Assembly (NCBI GenBank): GCA_934178475.1
Contig: CAKPQH010000001.1
Coordinates: forward strand, 62,001 to 126,000
DNA from: an uncultured Clostridia bacterium
Lineage (GTDB): Bacteria; Bacillota; Clostridia; TANB77; CAG-508
Direction of reading: 5' to 3'
DNA length: 64,000 bases
Positions within the stretch are counted from its first letter, which is position 1. The number at the start of each line of letters is the position of its first letter. The notes below the pieces were generated by a model. The model did no database searches and was not told where the DNA came from. It was given only the letters and a program-made list of their open reading frames with translations. This document shows positions 33,769 through 44,698 of the stretch, one piece after another. A program made the position numbers and the translations under genes.

Positions 33769-36700
33769 TTAATCTTTTATATTTTTTCTTTTCATTACAA
33801 CAAGAATAATTCCTATTGATACTATTACAATTGCAAATAATATTATTCCTATATCGTTTAATTCAATCTTGCTTACAGATAAGTTTCCGTAATAATTTTC
33901 CAAATTTGCATTAGATTGTATTTTTTCATTTTCAGATATTACTTTTTCTGTTTTTGTATCAAATAGTTCTTCTGAACTATATACAACATATTTATCCTGA
34001 CTAGTATCATATGCAACTGTATATTGAATATCTTTGTTTGTTTGAGAAATATTACTTTCTGTATTATTTATAGAATTTTCACCATTATTTTCACTAACAG
34101 TACCTGTTTTATTATCATCTTCTATATTACTCATTGCTTCATCTATTGATATCTTTTCTAATTTTGCAATAAGTTCTTTCTCATCCTCATAATTGATGTT
34201 TTCTATATCATATAACAAGTTTTCCTTCTTAAAACTATTTGCAATATATGTAAATAAGTCTACTTTTCCTTCTCCATTATCATATACTTCTTCACCTGTA
34301 ATATAATTAAATCCAACTACTTTTCCAGAAGAGTAATAAACCAAAACAATATTAGTATTATTCTTAATGTTACTTGTCATTTGAATTATATCTTTATTTT
34401 TAAAGTTTAAAGGATATTTTATCTTGTTTAAGAAATTATATATCTTACCATCAACACCTAAAGCTGCTTCATATTGTTTATCATTATATGAATCAATTAT
34501 AGCAGTATTTCCATATATATCTAGTTTTCCATCTAATATATACATTGATTTGTTCTTGATATACATTTGTTTATCCTTTATTATTTCATTTTCACTATCT
34601 TCTATAACTTTAGTACAGTGATAATATGTTTCTATTTTTTTACCTTTATACTCATATTCAATTAATGGAATACTTTCTTCCAATTTTTCAAACTGAGCAT
34701 ATTCACCTATTTCTGTATTAACATCATATACATTATAAATCTTTCCATCAGTTGAAATTACTTTTCCTTCATATAAATTTGCAAACTCCCCATCAAAACT
34801 ATTCTTATTAGAGTATAATTTATTATTTAATAAATAGAAGTATTCGTCGTCTTGCATATATAATTTATTTCTTATATCATTTATGTCAAAATCTTCTTCA
34901 TAGCAAACCATACCATTTGAAAATTTAATTTTTATAGATTGTTTAAAATCAAATTTAAATGTATTTACTCTATCTTTAATCGTTCCTGTGTAAAGCGTAT
35001 TTCCATCCTCAGTACATATAGAATATGCTGTATTTTCATTAACATATTCAAATTCTACATTTATTTTATCTACATCAGATGTATAAACATATACCTTTGG
35101 GAATTGTTCTTTAACACTAGTATTTATTGCATACATTTTATTTCTATTTATAGGCATTGACATCAATGAAAATTTCTTTGCTCTTGAAGTATTATCAAAG
35201 TATTCTTCTATTGGAAATTCTGGTGCTACTTGAGTAATTCCTAATGAACTCCATTTATTAGCATCTATTAATATAGGCAAACAATTATTGCTAATATTTG
35301 AATCTATTATATATGACGTACCAAAAGACAATTTGTTTTTATAATTTGATGCATTTTTAATCCAATTATAGTCAACAATTTGATATTTATCTACATTTTG
35401 TTCATCAATACCATATTTATCCATAACATCAATTCTATAATTATTAATCTTATTTCCTAAATATATATATGTATTAACCATGTTAAGATTCTGGTTACCA
35501 TATGATTTTCCTGTCTCTTCATCTTCTCCAGCACCAACCATATAATTTCCTATTCCCATTGATACTTCGTTACCACTTGCCAATATATCTGTTATTATTA
35601 AATTAGAACCATATGCATCTTCTGGATAACTGTCTTGGAAATTCTCGGTATTTCTTCTTGTATCGCTTTCTATTAATCTATCTACCTTTCCTATAACTCC
35701 TCCAACAAAGTTATCTCCTCTTATAAATGTATTTTTAGCAGAATAATTAATAACATAATTATTTCTAATCTTTGATATATATTGGTTTGTTTGAGTATTT
35801 TTATTTTTTAAATATCCTACCAATCCACCAACACATGTAGTTTTAGCCGCACTTGATGTAGGATTAATCTTACAATTTACCACATAACAATTCTCCAAAT
35901 TTCCATACTCAAACACTCCAGCTATTCCACCTATTTCTGAACCCGATTCAAACTCAATATTAGTATTTACACATGCAGAATTCTTTAAATAGAAGTTTTT
36001 ACTTGAAATATATTGTGCTTGATTTTTAATTGATGCTCTATAATATCCCACAATACCTCCAATGTATTTAGAACCCTTTCCTCCTCTGATATTACTATTA
36101 TCAATATATGTTCCATACACTGTTCCTTCAGAATAGCCCGCTATTCCTCCAATATTGCTTCCCGTTGCCTTTATATACATATTTGATGCATATGCTTGAT
36201 TTATTGAATAATATGAACTGCTTGAATTATAGTAAGAGTAATTTTCTCTTCCAACAATTCCACCAACATAATTAATTCCAGAAACATCTACTTGCGTTGC
36301 ATCATTATTTCCAGTAACTTTTACATTTCTAATTATAGCATTTGAATATCCAAAAGCCCCACCTACATAACTAGCACCTTCAACTTTATTGTCTTTTACA
36401 ACAACTCCATCTATAGGAACTGAATTTGCTTGTTCAACATATCCAAAAACTCCTCCAGCATAATCCTGTAATGCTCCTTTTGAAGTTTTACTGTATACTT
36501 TATTTTCTATTGATTCAATATTTCTTATTGGATAAGAAGAATAATATGTATGTGCTCTTCCTGCAATTCCTCCAACTTGTCCTGCACCTTTTATTACATT
36601 TTGTCTAGATATAATTTTTCCATTAGTTGGTATTTCTGAATATCTCAAGCTTCCAAACACTCCACCAGTTCTAGTAGAAGTTCCTGTTATTGTATTATTT

Positions 36701-39700
36701 ATTGATGTACAATTTCCAATATATCCTGCATTTTCACCAATAATACCTCCAACATACGAACCACCTTGTATCACATTATCTTTAGCTTCAAAATTTAACT
36801 GTGAACACCAATAAGCTTCACCAACACAAGCTCCAATGACTGAACCACCAATAATTCTACTATTATTTGTTTTAACAGTATCTAAATTTCTATATGCATA
36901 TCCAATACAACCTCCAATATAACTACCTGTACCTTTTACCAAGAAGCCATTGTCTGGTCTAGATTCTCCATCAGTTTGGAAAGCAGAAATATTTTTTAAG
37001 TATCCACTCGTATTTTGCAAACGTCCTATTAATCCTCCTACAAAACTATGTCCTGATACAGAAGTATATCTTGCTTTCATATTTTTGCACTCTCCTGATA
37101 AAGTAGAATATCCACTTAATCCTCCAACATAGTCATACCCTGAGCAAGTTATACCAGATAATTCAATATCTTGTATTTTAGCATTTGTAAGTTGAGCAAT
37201 TGTTCCAATATAACTATAGCCTGACGCATTTACTGTAATCTTATTAAAACTAATATTTTTACAGTTAGCTGTTACCAAACTAAATATTCCTGTATTACTA
37301 GCTTTAGATGTTACCTCAATATTCTCAAAAGAAATATCCTGAAGTGCAACAGAACATTCTTTAATTAATCCTGAACGATATTTATTAAGTTTAAAACTAT
37401 ATGTTTGATCATTCGTTCCACCTATTATTGGTTTTTCTCTTGCATCATTTACCTTACCAACTAGTCTTCCAACAATAAGTTCTGAATTTTCCAAATGATT
37501 ATCTGCTGTTTTTTTAGGTCCATTAGTGTTTAAATTAATATTTTGTAATATTTTATAGTTTTGATATGTGTTCCTATAATCAAAATCATCCCATTTTTTT
37601 ACACCCTTATAAAATATAATAGAAACTTTTGTATCAATTACTATATCTTTTTCTGCACCATTATATTTATACCATAACTTATTTATCTTATAAGTATCAT
37701 AGTAATAATTAGGTGTAACTTCAAGTTCAACTATAGAGTTCTTTGTTTTATCATTATATGTCTGAGATAATACTGAATTACAAACCATACTTTCAATATA
37801 ATTTATTTTTTCAAACTCTAATCCTGTTACTTCAATTTGGTCAGGATTATTAATAGTTAGAGTCAATTTTGCTTTTGGATTATTTTCTTCCTCTTTAGTA
37901 TCTAAATTATCTATATATTCAGCTTTAACTCCTAATATTTTTAAATTTATTATTGAAATTTCAATATTATCTTGCCAAATCATCAATTCTCTGCTTTCCT
38001 CATTTTCATATAATAATGGTAAATTATCAATAATATATCCATCAGAATTTATAATATTTGATTTATAATAATTGCCTGCGAAATTATTTTTCATAGTTGT
38101 ATTTTTGCATATTCTAGAATCACCATCTTTTTCTTTTTTAGCTACACTTGATATTAAAGTTGCCCCATAAGCAGTTTCTGAAGTTGCATCAATTTTACCA
38201 TTTATTCTCTGTCCACTATATGCATAATTGTTAGCTAGGGTAACTTTTATAATATCAGTTGCATTTTTATCATCAGAACTACCTATAATATTATTTACAT
38301 TACTCATTCCTGTTTTCTTAACATACATATTACCTGTATATAAATTATAGATATTTTCAGAAGCTGTTGTGCTATGTCCTCCAATTCCACCTATTGCTCC
38401 TGTACTAGTAGCTGTAGAATTTGAAGTAATATCAATTGTACTATAACATTTTTCTACTTTTCCTTTATTCTTTCCAAAAATTCCTCCTATATAGTTTTGG
38501 TATGTTGTTATATTACCCGTTGAATAACAATATTTTATATCAACTGTAATTTTAGAATTCTCAGAATCATCTACTCTTCCTAATATTCCTCCAATTCCTA
38601 AAGAAGTAATATTATTTCCTAAATTAACATTGAAGTTTTGTACATAACAATTTTCTATCGTTTTACTTGAAGAAGTCGCATAACCTACTATTCCCCCCAT
38701 AGCCATATTAAACTGTTTATTACTATCATCTCTCGTGCAATCAAAATACAAACCACTTACAGATGAATTTTTAATAACATTTTGTGTCATTTCACATATA
38801 ATTCCAGCTACATAACAATTTGCATTAATATTTGTTTCATTATATGCACAACTTAAATTAATATTTTTTAAATGTATATTATTTATAATTGCCTTTTTAT
38901 CCGTCATTCCAATAAAACCTAAATAATATTTAGAATTTTCTGAAAACTCCTTAAATCCATCTTGTGTATAATTCTCAATATTAAGATTTTCTACTTTTCC
39001 ATTTAATATTTCAAAAAAGGTTTCTTGAGATAAATTTATGTTTTTTAATATAGGATATCTAGTTACTACCTGTTTTACTCCGTCCTTTTCTTCCTCCACT
39101 TGGATTTTTTCTGCTGTAATTTCTCCCTCAAATATACCTGAAATATTAGGCAACTCTTCAGAATTGTTAAAATCAATATCATTCACTAACCTATAGTTTT
39201 GTACTAATCCCTTAACTCCCAATGAATTTCCTTCAGCATCTGTTGTATACTGATCTATATTACACCATTCCTCTGCATTTGTTATCTTTTTAACAAACTT
39301 CATATTTATTGTTTTTTTACCCAAGGGCTCATTTCCTCCAAATTTCTGTTCAACCGTTGTATACACTCCATCTACCCATGTTTTATATGAAATTTTAGAT
39401 ATATTATATGTATTATAGTATATTTGTGGATTGTCTATAATAGCATACAATAATGTTCTCTGATTTCCCTTGCCTTGTCCAATAATATGTTCATCAACAA
39501 AATCAATATCAACTCCATGTTCCTCATCTATTTCAGAGTTTCTACTATTATATAATGAAATTTCTGCAACATAGATATTTTCATCAGTTACTTTTACATT
39601 ATTTTGACTTTCATAATCTTCTATAGCTTTTCTTATCCTTGATTCAGTTCCATTTTCACCTGTTATAACTTCTCCTAATCCAAAAGTTTCTTCAAGTCTA

Positions 39701-42700
39701 TTATTTATACTTTGAATTATTTCATCAGTTGTTTCTCCTTCAAGTACCTGCGCTGATAATATATTAATGTTATCAGCTCCTGAATCTGAAATTAAAATCC
39801 ACTCTTGATTAGGCATACAAGAATTCATCTTTACAATTGGATAATAATTGTCTCTAAATTCAAAACCATAATCTCCCAAAAATCCTGTTTGATATTTTGT
39901 ATCCTTTAATGAAGAACTATTTCCTTGAATGTCAATTGAATTTGAATAATACGTTTCTGAAAAATAGAAAGAATTAGATATTCTCGAAGCATTAACTTCA
40001 CTTTCGCTTCCTTTGCTATAAACTTTAAATATATTAGGTCCATTTTCAACTTCTTTTTTATTTACATTTAAAGACTTATATTTTTCATTACTTTTTTCTC
40101 TAGTAACTTCTGTTGCATTTATTGAATAAATATTTTCTACATATACATTATTATCTACTCTATAAGCAATATTAGAAGCATATGCATTTTCATTACCTAA
40201 TGTTTCTATATAATGCAACCTAATTCTAGAATTATTATAAACATTTTTTATCCCCCTAAATTCACTTTCTGTATTACTTGTTGCTTTATATACTATTCCA
40301 GCAAAATATCTTGTATCATTAGATGTAATTGCTCCATAAGATTCAATTCCACCATCACCATATATATATCCATTTTGTATTACTCCTGAAGAATATAACA
40401 CACAACCAGATATATATTGAGTACCATATAATTTTTTAGTTAAATTTATTACAAATTTATCTATTGTTCCATTATTATTATATCCTAATAAACCAACATA
40501 TTTTCTTATTATCTTTGTACTCTCTTCTAAATTTAAAATCACATTTGAAATTTCACCATCATTATATAAAAACAACGAATAGATTCCTTTACTTTCTTCT
40601 TCCTCAATCTTTTCATTTGCTTCATAAACATTTTCATAATCTTTTGCCGCAATATTATTAATATTAAAATTAATAACAAGATTTTGTATCTTAGCTGTAT
40701 CAGATAACTTATAAAAAACATATGGTGTAACATCTGATCTTATTCCAGAAGAATATGTAGTTTTACCTAAAGTATTTCCATTGAAATTAATAATTCCATT
40801 AAATGAAATTTTTTCATTTCCAAATGTATATTGATTAACTGTTTTCGCTTGTGTTAAAGATATATCACTAGAAAAGAAATAATTTCCATCTGGTTGAATA
40901 TCCATAAATCCAATTTTCTTTTCTTTTCCATATGTATCTTCGATGCTCTCAATTTCTTCGCATTTTCCTGGTATATATGAAAAATTAATTGAATCCAATG
41001 TATAATCCCTATCATACAATTTCACTATTAATTCTAATCTAAAATCTGTTTGTTTATTTGGTCTATTTTCTATAACATATTTTATTTTTTCTTCTATTGC
41101 TTTATTATTAGCATCTTTTATATCATCAGTTGTAACTTCTACTTCACAAATATCAGCATCATTTATTATATTTTCTTCTTCTATATGTGATAGTCTAACA
41201 TAATAATTCTGTAATTTAGTAAATTCTTGGTTTTCTAATAAACTATATGTAGCATTTAAATTTAAGTCTCCTTGATAAGATTCATAATCATCATTACCAT
41301 CATATATTTTTATTTGTAAATTTTTTATATATAATTCATAATCTGTTGCAATCTCTTCTATTTTTATTTCAGTATTTGTTAAATCTGTCGGAACTATATC
41401 TGAATCCGTTGTTTTAGCAATTATTAAGCCTAAATATCCATCTTTTGTCGCTGTAAAAGTTATATCTTGATTAGTCCAATTCGTACTATTTCCACAATAT
41501 CCAAGTTCTGAGTGTTCCCATCCATAACTATTTGTGCTTCCTGAATTAAATACATATTTAAAATTACTATAATTATTCGAACTGAATTTATATGTCACAC
41601 CTTTTTTTACTTGAATAAGATTCTTCGTTCTAACTCTAGTAGTTGTATTTTCAATACCAGAACCTTGTTCTAAAACTCCATCATATAAATTTCTATTTTC
41701 TCCTATTTGAGGTAAATAAAATCCTACATATCCATCTTCACCTATTTCAAAATCATATGAGAATTTCTTATATTCAGTTGTATTCAAATTTAAACTTACA
41801 TCTCTATTTTCGGAATCTTTTATTACAATGCTCTTATTTATATTCTTTGAATTTTGTATTTTTACATCAGCATTCTCATTATTTGTCATAGCTTCAAAAG
41901 ACATTGTTAATTTTGTATCTTTAGGCAAATTATATTCATTTAAATTATATACATAACTTTGATTCGATCCAAATGTTAACACATTATTTTCTTGGTCATA
42001 TATTTTCTTATAATCATATCCTTTCTCTAAAACGTCAAAACATTCAGAATACCAATTATTTTTAGATTTTACATTAACAAGATTTTTTGAAACATAATTT
42101 CCGTTTTCATCTTTTTTAGCTTCTTCTTTCAAACTATCCAAAGTTACTTTCCCTGTTAATCCTTCTGTTTTAAATTCAACATAATTATAATCTTCATCCT
42201 CTTTTGTTCTATCTGCCCTACCAATTAAATATAACGTTTGTATCTTACTTGAATCTTGAGATTCATTATACTTTGAAGCTTTACAAGTTAATTTATAAAT
42301 TTTATTTTTTTCTAATCCTGTATAATTAAATTCAAACTGATTTCCTTCTTTATTTAAATATTTTTCATCTTCTCTTACTACTGTTATGCTACCATTTTCC
42401 TCTGTTGTTTCTAGTCTTACTGTAACTAATTTTTCCTTTTCATCTCCAATTGCTCCATCTTTATCATCTATAATAAAATTAAAATTAATAAAATTGTCTG
42501 TAGTCACTACATTATTTACACTCATCAAAGCTGTACTTTTTTTAGTTATTATCTCATTAAAATCATATGATGTATCTATTTTCTTTTCTTTTCCACCTTG
42601 ACTTATTATAGCTTCCACTAATATAATATATTTTGAATTACTTTCCAAATTAGTTATATCTAATTCAACATTTTCTTCTTTTTTCAAAGAATTCAATTGT

Positions 42701-44685
42701 TGATGATCAAAAGAAATCTCTTTTTCAACTTCTCCAGTTGAATCATTTCTTAATTTTATCTTAAATGATTTTAAAATTTGTATTAGTAAAGCATCTGTGT
42801 CTTCTTTATTAACGACTGATATTACAAGTCCAGCCTCATTACTTGTTAATTTTTCTTCATCGCTTGAAATATTTAATTTTAATTTTCCCAATAATGCATT
42901 TGTCACAAATGTCTGAGTACCAATAAGTTTATTATATTGCATCCCTTTTCCATCTTCTATATCATAATCCCCATAAACATTTATAACATAAGCTGTTTCA
43001 ATTTCTAAATCTTGAAAAATAACTTTATCTTTATCCTGTTCTAGCATTCCTTGTTTTATTAATTCTCCACCAGCTGTTAAAAGTTCATATCTATAATTTT
43101 CTACCCTTACTTTATCTTCATTGCGAAGTGTAGTATTTACAGTAGTTTTTAAATCATTACTTTTAGCACTAATCTTTACAGTAGGAACAGCTTTTAATGT
43201 ATTTGTTTCTCCTGTATTGCTATTTAGCTTCATCTCATCACTATTTGTATCATAAAATTTAATTTTATATGAGTATTTTGTATTAGACTCTAATCCTTCT
43301 TCTGTTTGATATGTTATTCTTTCTCCTCTTAACAATTGCTTTAAATTTAAAGAACTAATTTTGTATTCAATTCCATTGATTTCTATAACTGCTTTTACAA
43401 CCCCATAAATTGCCTCATCAGTTATATCTGATGTAATCCCAAAATTCTTTAGTTCTATTTTATTTTCATAAATCTCTCCATTTTCAAATGTTAAATCTAT
43501 AGCTTTTATATTTTCTGTTCCTAATGTAGTAAAACTGCTCTTATAAAATGTAACTTCTATTTTGTCGCCATCTTGATTAATGTATTGATATGTACCTTCA
43601 ACTTCATATGTAGTATTAGGACATAATTTTGTTATATTAAATCTTCCTGAAGAATTAGTAGCTCTTCTAAATGAAACCTTACCATCTTTATAAAATGTAA
43701 AAGTAGGGGCCTTGCATATAGCTCCACTTGGGTCTTTTATCTCTACCTCATTAAATGCTATATATGTACTTGCTGTAAATCCAGTAGCTTTTACTTCTGG
43801 TTTTATCCATTTAACATCTGCATTATTAGTATTATCTGGTACTTCTATTACAGGAGTCTCAATAATATTCTCTTCTTTATTTTCTTCATCCTTATCTTCT
43901 TTGTTATCTTTTGTTGTATCTTCTTTAATAATTTCTTTAGGAGGAACTTCAGCTCTGATTATACCTAATGCAATTAATAATTCTTTATATGTATATTGCT
44001 TATTATAATCCTCTATAATAACTTGCGAATTATCATCAACATCTAAAATTTTATTATAAACAAAATAATCTCCATTTAACGAATAATATGTAATAAATTT
44101 ATTTGTTATGTTCATAATACTATTCATTGGTATTTTATATTCACCAGAATATGTTTTTATTTTCATTTCCTTACAGTTAATATATAAGTTTTCAGCATTT
44201 TTCATCAAGATATAATCACAAAAATCAGCTCTTTCAAGAGTTAAAGAATTGTATAAAACACCTGAAGTCAAAGTAAATCCTTTATAACCACTTGTAGTTT
44301 CCAAGTCAGATGTAATCAACGATACATCTTGACTCAAATTATACAAAGCCAAATTATCATTTACATATATAGGATAATCTAAATTTATATTTTGAGTTTT
44401 ACTTGCTCCTATGTAATATGACCTCAAATTCTTATATACCATATCTTGATCTTTAACTTTCAATGCCTGAATATTTTCATTAACTTGAAAAGTTGCATCT
44501 AACAAATTATTTGTAATCTCTTTTCCTGCAACAGCATATCCATCGTATGTCAGTGTCTCATATGGAATAAATCTTAAATAAATTATATATAAAGCCAATA
44601 ATATTATTATAAAGAAATTTAATATTGCCATAAAAAACCAAGCTATATTTCTTTTGTTTTCTTTATTTGTTTTTTCTTCCTTCAT
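33769..44685 (-). CDS. 3638-aa giant surface protein anchored at both ends
   Basis: Start ATG ending 44685 has GGAGG five bases upstream; a longer frame to 44718 is rejected. A charged cytoplasmic head, membrane helix 1 (about 16-37, FFMAILNFFIIILLALYIIY), a membrane-proximal domain (about 40-240), FN3-like repeats (about 300-900; KDPSGAI, IDDKDGAI), lectin-like beta domains (about 950-1200), then long parallel beta-helix/GLUG-type repeats (about 1250-1550 and 1970-3010) with many copies of a Y-V/I-G-G-I/L-x-G signature (YVGGIIGENAGYIGN). Near the C-terminus a second membrane helix (IGIILFAIVIVSIGIILVVM) ends with KRKNIKD. Both helices should point their basic side inward, leaving a giant extracellular loop. 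No sortase motif. Similarity of its N-terminal ectodomain to the ATPase-operon proteins suggests a common machine. Confidence 0.82.
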   Translation of the reverse strand: MKEEKTNKENKRNIAWFFMAILNFFIIILLALYIIYLRFIPYETLTYDGYAVAGKEITNNLLDATFQVNENIQALKVKDQDMVYKNLRSYYIGASKTQNINLDYPIYVNDNLALYNLSQDVSLITSDLETTSGYKGFTLTSGVLYNSLTLERADFCDYILMKNAENLYINCKEMKIKTYSGEYKIPMNSIMNITNKFITYYSLNGDYFVYNKILDVDDNSQVIIEDYNKQYTYKELLIALGIIRAEVPPKEIIKEDTTKDNKEDKDEENKEENIIETPVIEVPDNTNNADVKWIKPEVKATGFTASTYIAFNEVEIKDPSGAICKAPTFTFYKDGKVSFRRATNSSGRFNITKLCPNTTYEVEGTYQYINQDGDKIEVTFYKSSFTTLGTENIKAIDLTFENGEIYENKIELKNFGITSDITDEAIYGVVKAVIEINGIEYKISSLNLKQLLRGERITYQTEEGLESNTKYSYKIKFYDTNSDEMKLNSNTGETNTLKAVPTVKISAKSNDLKTTVNTTLRNEDKVRVENYRYELLTAGGELIKQGMLEQDKDKVIFQDLEIETAYVINVYGDYDIEDGKGMQYNKLIGTQTFVTNALLGKLKLNISSDEEKLTSNEAGLVISVVNKEDTDALLIQILKSFKIKLRNDSTGEVEKEISFDHQQLNSLKKEENVELDITNLESNSKYIILVEAIISQGGKEKKIDTSYDFNEIITKKSTALMSVNNVVTTDNFINFNFIIDDKDGAIGDEKEKLVTVRLETTEENGSITVVREDEKYLNKEGNQFEFNYTGLEKNKIYKLTCKASKYNESQDSSKIQTLYLIGRADRTKEDEDYNYVEFKTEGLTGKVTLDSLKEEAKKDENGNYVSKNLVNVKSKNNWYSECFDVLEKGYDYKKIYDQENNVLTFGSNQSYVYNLNEYNLPKDTKLTMSFEAMTNNENADVKIQNSKNINKSIVIKDSENRDVSLNLNTTEYKKFSYDFEIGEDGYVGFYLPQIGENRNLYDGVLEQGSGIENTTTRVRTKNLIQVKKGVTYKFSSNNYSNFKYVFNSGSTNSYGWEHSELGYCGNSTNWTNQDITFTATKDGYLGLIIAKTTDSDIVPTDLTNTEIKIEEIATDYELYIKNLQIKIYDGNDDYESYQGDLNLNATYSLLENQEFTKLQNYYVRLSHIEEENIINDADICEVEVTTDDIKDANNKAIEEKIKYVIENRPNKQTDFRLELIVKLYDRDYTLDSINFSYIPGKCEEIESIEDTYGKEKKIGFMDIQPDGNYFFSSDISLTQAKTVNQYTFGNEKISFNGIINFNGNTLGKTTYSSGIRSDVTPYVFYKLSDTAKIQNLVINFNINNIAAKDYENVYEANEKIEEEESKGIYSLFLYNDGEISNVILNLEESTKIIRKYVGLLGYNNNGTIDKFVINLTKKLYGTQYISGCVLYSSGVIQNGYIYGDGGIESYGAITSNDTRYFAGIVYKATSNTESEFRGIKNVYNNSRIRLHYIETLGNENAYASNIAYRVDNNVYVENIYSINATEVTREKSNEKYKSLNVNKKEVENGPNIFKVYSKGSESEVNASRISNSFYFSETYYSNSIDIQGNSSSLKDTKYQTGFLGDYGFEFRDNYYPIVKMNSCMPNQEWILISDSGADNINILSAQVLEGETTDEIIQSINNRLEETFGLGEVITGENGTESRIRKAIEDYESQNNVKVTDENIYVAEISLYNSRNSEIDEEHGVDIDFVDEHIIGQGKGNQRTLLYAIIDNPQIYYNTYNISKISYKTWVDGVYTTVEQKFGGNEPLGKKTINMKFVKKITNAEEWCNIDQYTTDAEGNSLGVKGLVQNYRLVNDIDFNNSEELPNISGIFEGEITAEKIQVEEEKDGVKQVVTRYPILKNINLSQETFFEILNGKVENLNIENYTQDGFKEFSENSKYYLGFIGMTDKKAIINNIHLKNINLSCAYNETNINANCYVAGIICEMTQNVIKNSSVSGLYFDCTRDDSNKQFNMAMGGIVGYATSSSKTIENCYVQNFNVNLGNNITSLGIGGILGRVDDSENSKITVDIKYCYSTGNITTYQNYIGGIFGKNKGKVEKCYSTIDITSNSTATSTGAIGGIGGHSTTASENIYNLYTGNMYVKKTGMSNVNNIIGSSDDKNATDIIKVTLANNYAYSGQRINGKIDATSETAYGATLISSVAKKEKDGDSRICKNTTMKNNFAGNYYKSNIINSDGYIIDNLPLLYENEESRELMIWQDNIEISIINLKILGVKAEYIDNLDTKEEENNPKAKLTLTINNPDQIEVTGLEFEKINYIESMVCNSVLSQTYNDKTKNSIVELEVTPNYYYDTYKINKLWYKYNGAEKDIVIDTKVSIIFYKGVKKWDDFDYRNTYQNYKILQNINLNTNGPKKTADNHLENSELIVGRLVGKVNDAREKPIIGGTNDQTYSFKLNKYRSGLIKECSVALQDISFENIEVTSKASNTGIFSLVTANCKNISFNKITVNASGYSYIGTIAQLTNAKIQDIELSGITCSGYDYVGGLSGYSTLSGECKNMKARYTSVSGHSFVGGLIGRLQNTSGYLKNISAFQTDGESRPDNGFLVKGTGSYIGGCIGYAYRNLDTVKTNNSRIIGGSVIGACVGEAYWCSQLNFEAKDNVIQGGSYVGGIIGENAGYIGNCTSINNTITGTSTRTGGVFGSLRYSEIPTNGKIISRQNVIKGAGQVGGIAGRAHTYYSSYPIRNIESIENKVYSKTSKGALQDYAGGVFGYVEQANSVPIDGVVVKDNKVEGASYVGGAFGYSNAIIRNVKVTGNNDATQVDVSGINYVGGIVGRENYSYYNSSSSYYSINQAYASNMYIKATGSNIGGIAGYSEGTVYGTYIDNSNIRGGKGSKYIGGIVGYYRASIKNQAQYISSKNFYLKNSACVNTNIEFESGSEIGGIAGVFEYGNLENCYVVNCKINPTSSAAKTTCVGGLVGYLKNKNTQTNQYISKIRNNYVINYSAKNTFIRGDNFVGGVIGKVDRLIESDTRRNTENFQDSYPEDAYGSNLIITDILASGNEVSMGIGNYMVGAGEDEETGKSYGNQNLNMVNTYIYLGNKINNYRIDVMDKYGIDEQNVDKYQIVDYNWIKNASNYKNKLSFGTSYIIDSNISNNCLPILIDANKWSSLGITQVAPEFPIEEYFDNTSRAKKFSLMSMPINRNKMYAINTSVKEQFPKVYVYTSDVDKINVEFEYVNENTAYSICTEDGNTLYTGTIKDRVNTFKFDFKQSIKIKFSNGMVCYEEDFDINDIRNKLYMQDDEYFYLLNNKLYSNKNSFDGEFANLYEGKVISTDGKIYNVYDVNTEIGEYAQFEKLEESIPLIEYEYKGKKIETYYHCTKVIEDSENEIIKDKQMYIKNKSMYILDGKLDIYGNTAIIDSYNDKQYEAALGVDGKIYNFLNKIKYPLNFKNKDIIQMTSNIKNNTNIVLVYYSSGKVVGFNYITGEEVYDNGEGKVDLFTYIANSFKKENLLYDIENINYEDEKELIAKLEKISIDEAMSNIEDDNKTGTVSENNGENSINNTESNISQTNKDIQYTVAYDTSQDKYVVYSSEELFDTKTEKVISENEKIQSNANLENYYGNLSVSKIELNDIGIILFAIVIVSIGIILVVMKRKNIKD

Positions 44686-44698
44686 ATCTTCCTCCACT

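Noticed and set aside
35650..38800. Possible CRISPR or tandem DNA repeat because of recurring patterns
   Set aside because: The recurrence is at the protein level (G-G-I/L-x-G beta-helix repeats); the DNA copies differ and spacing is irregular, inside one open frame.
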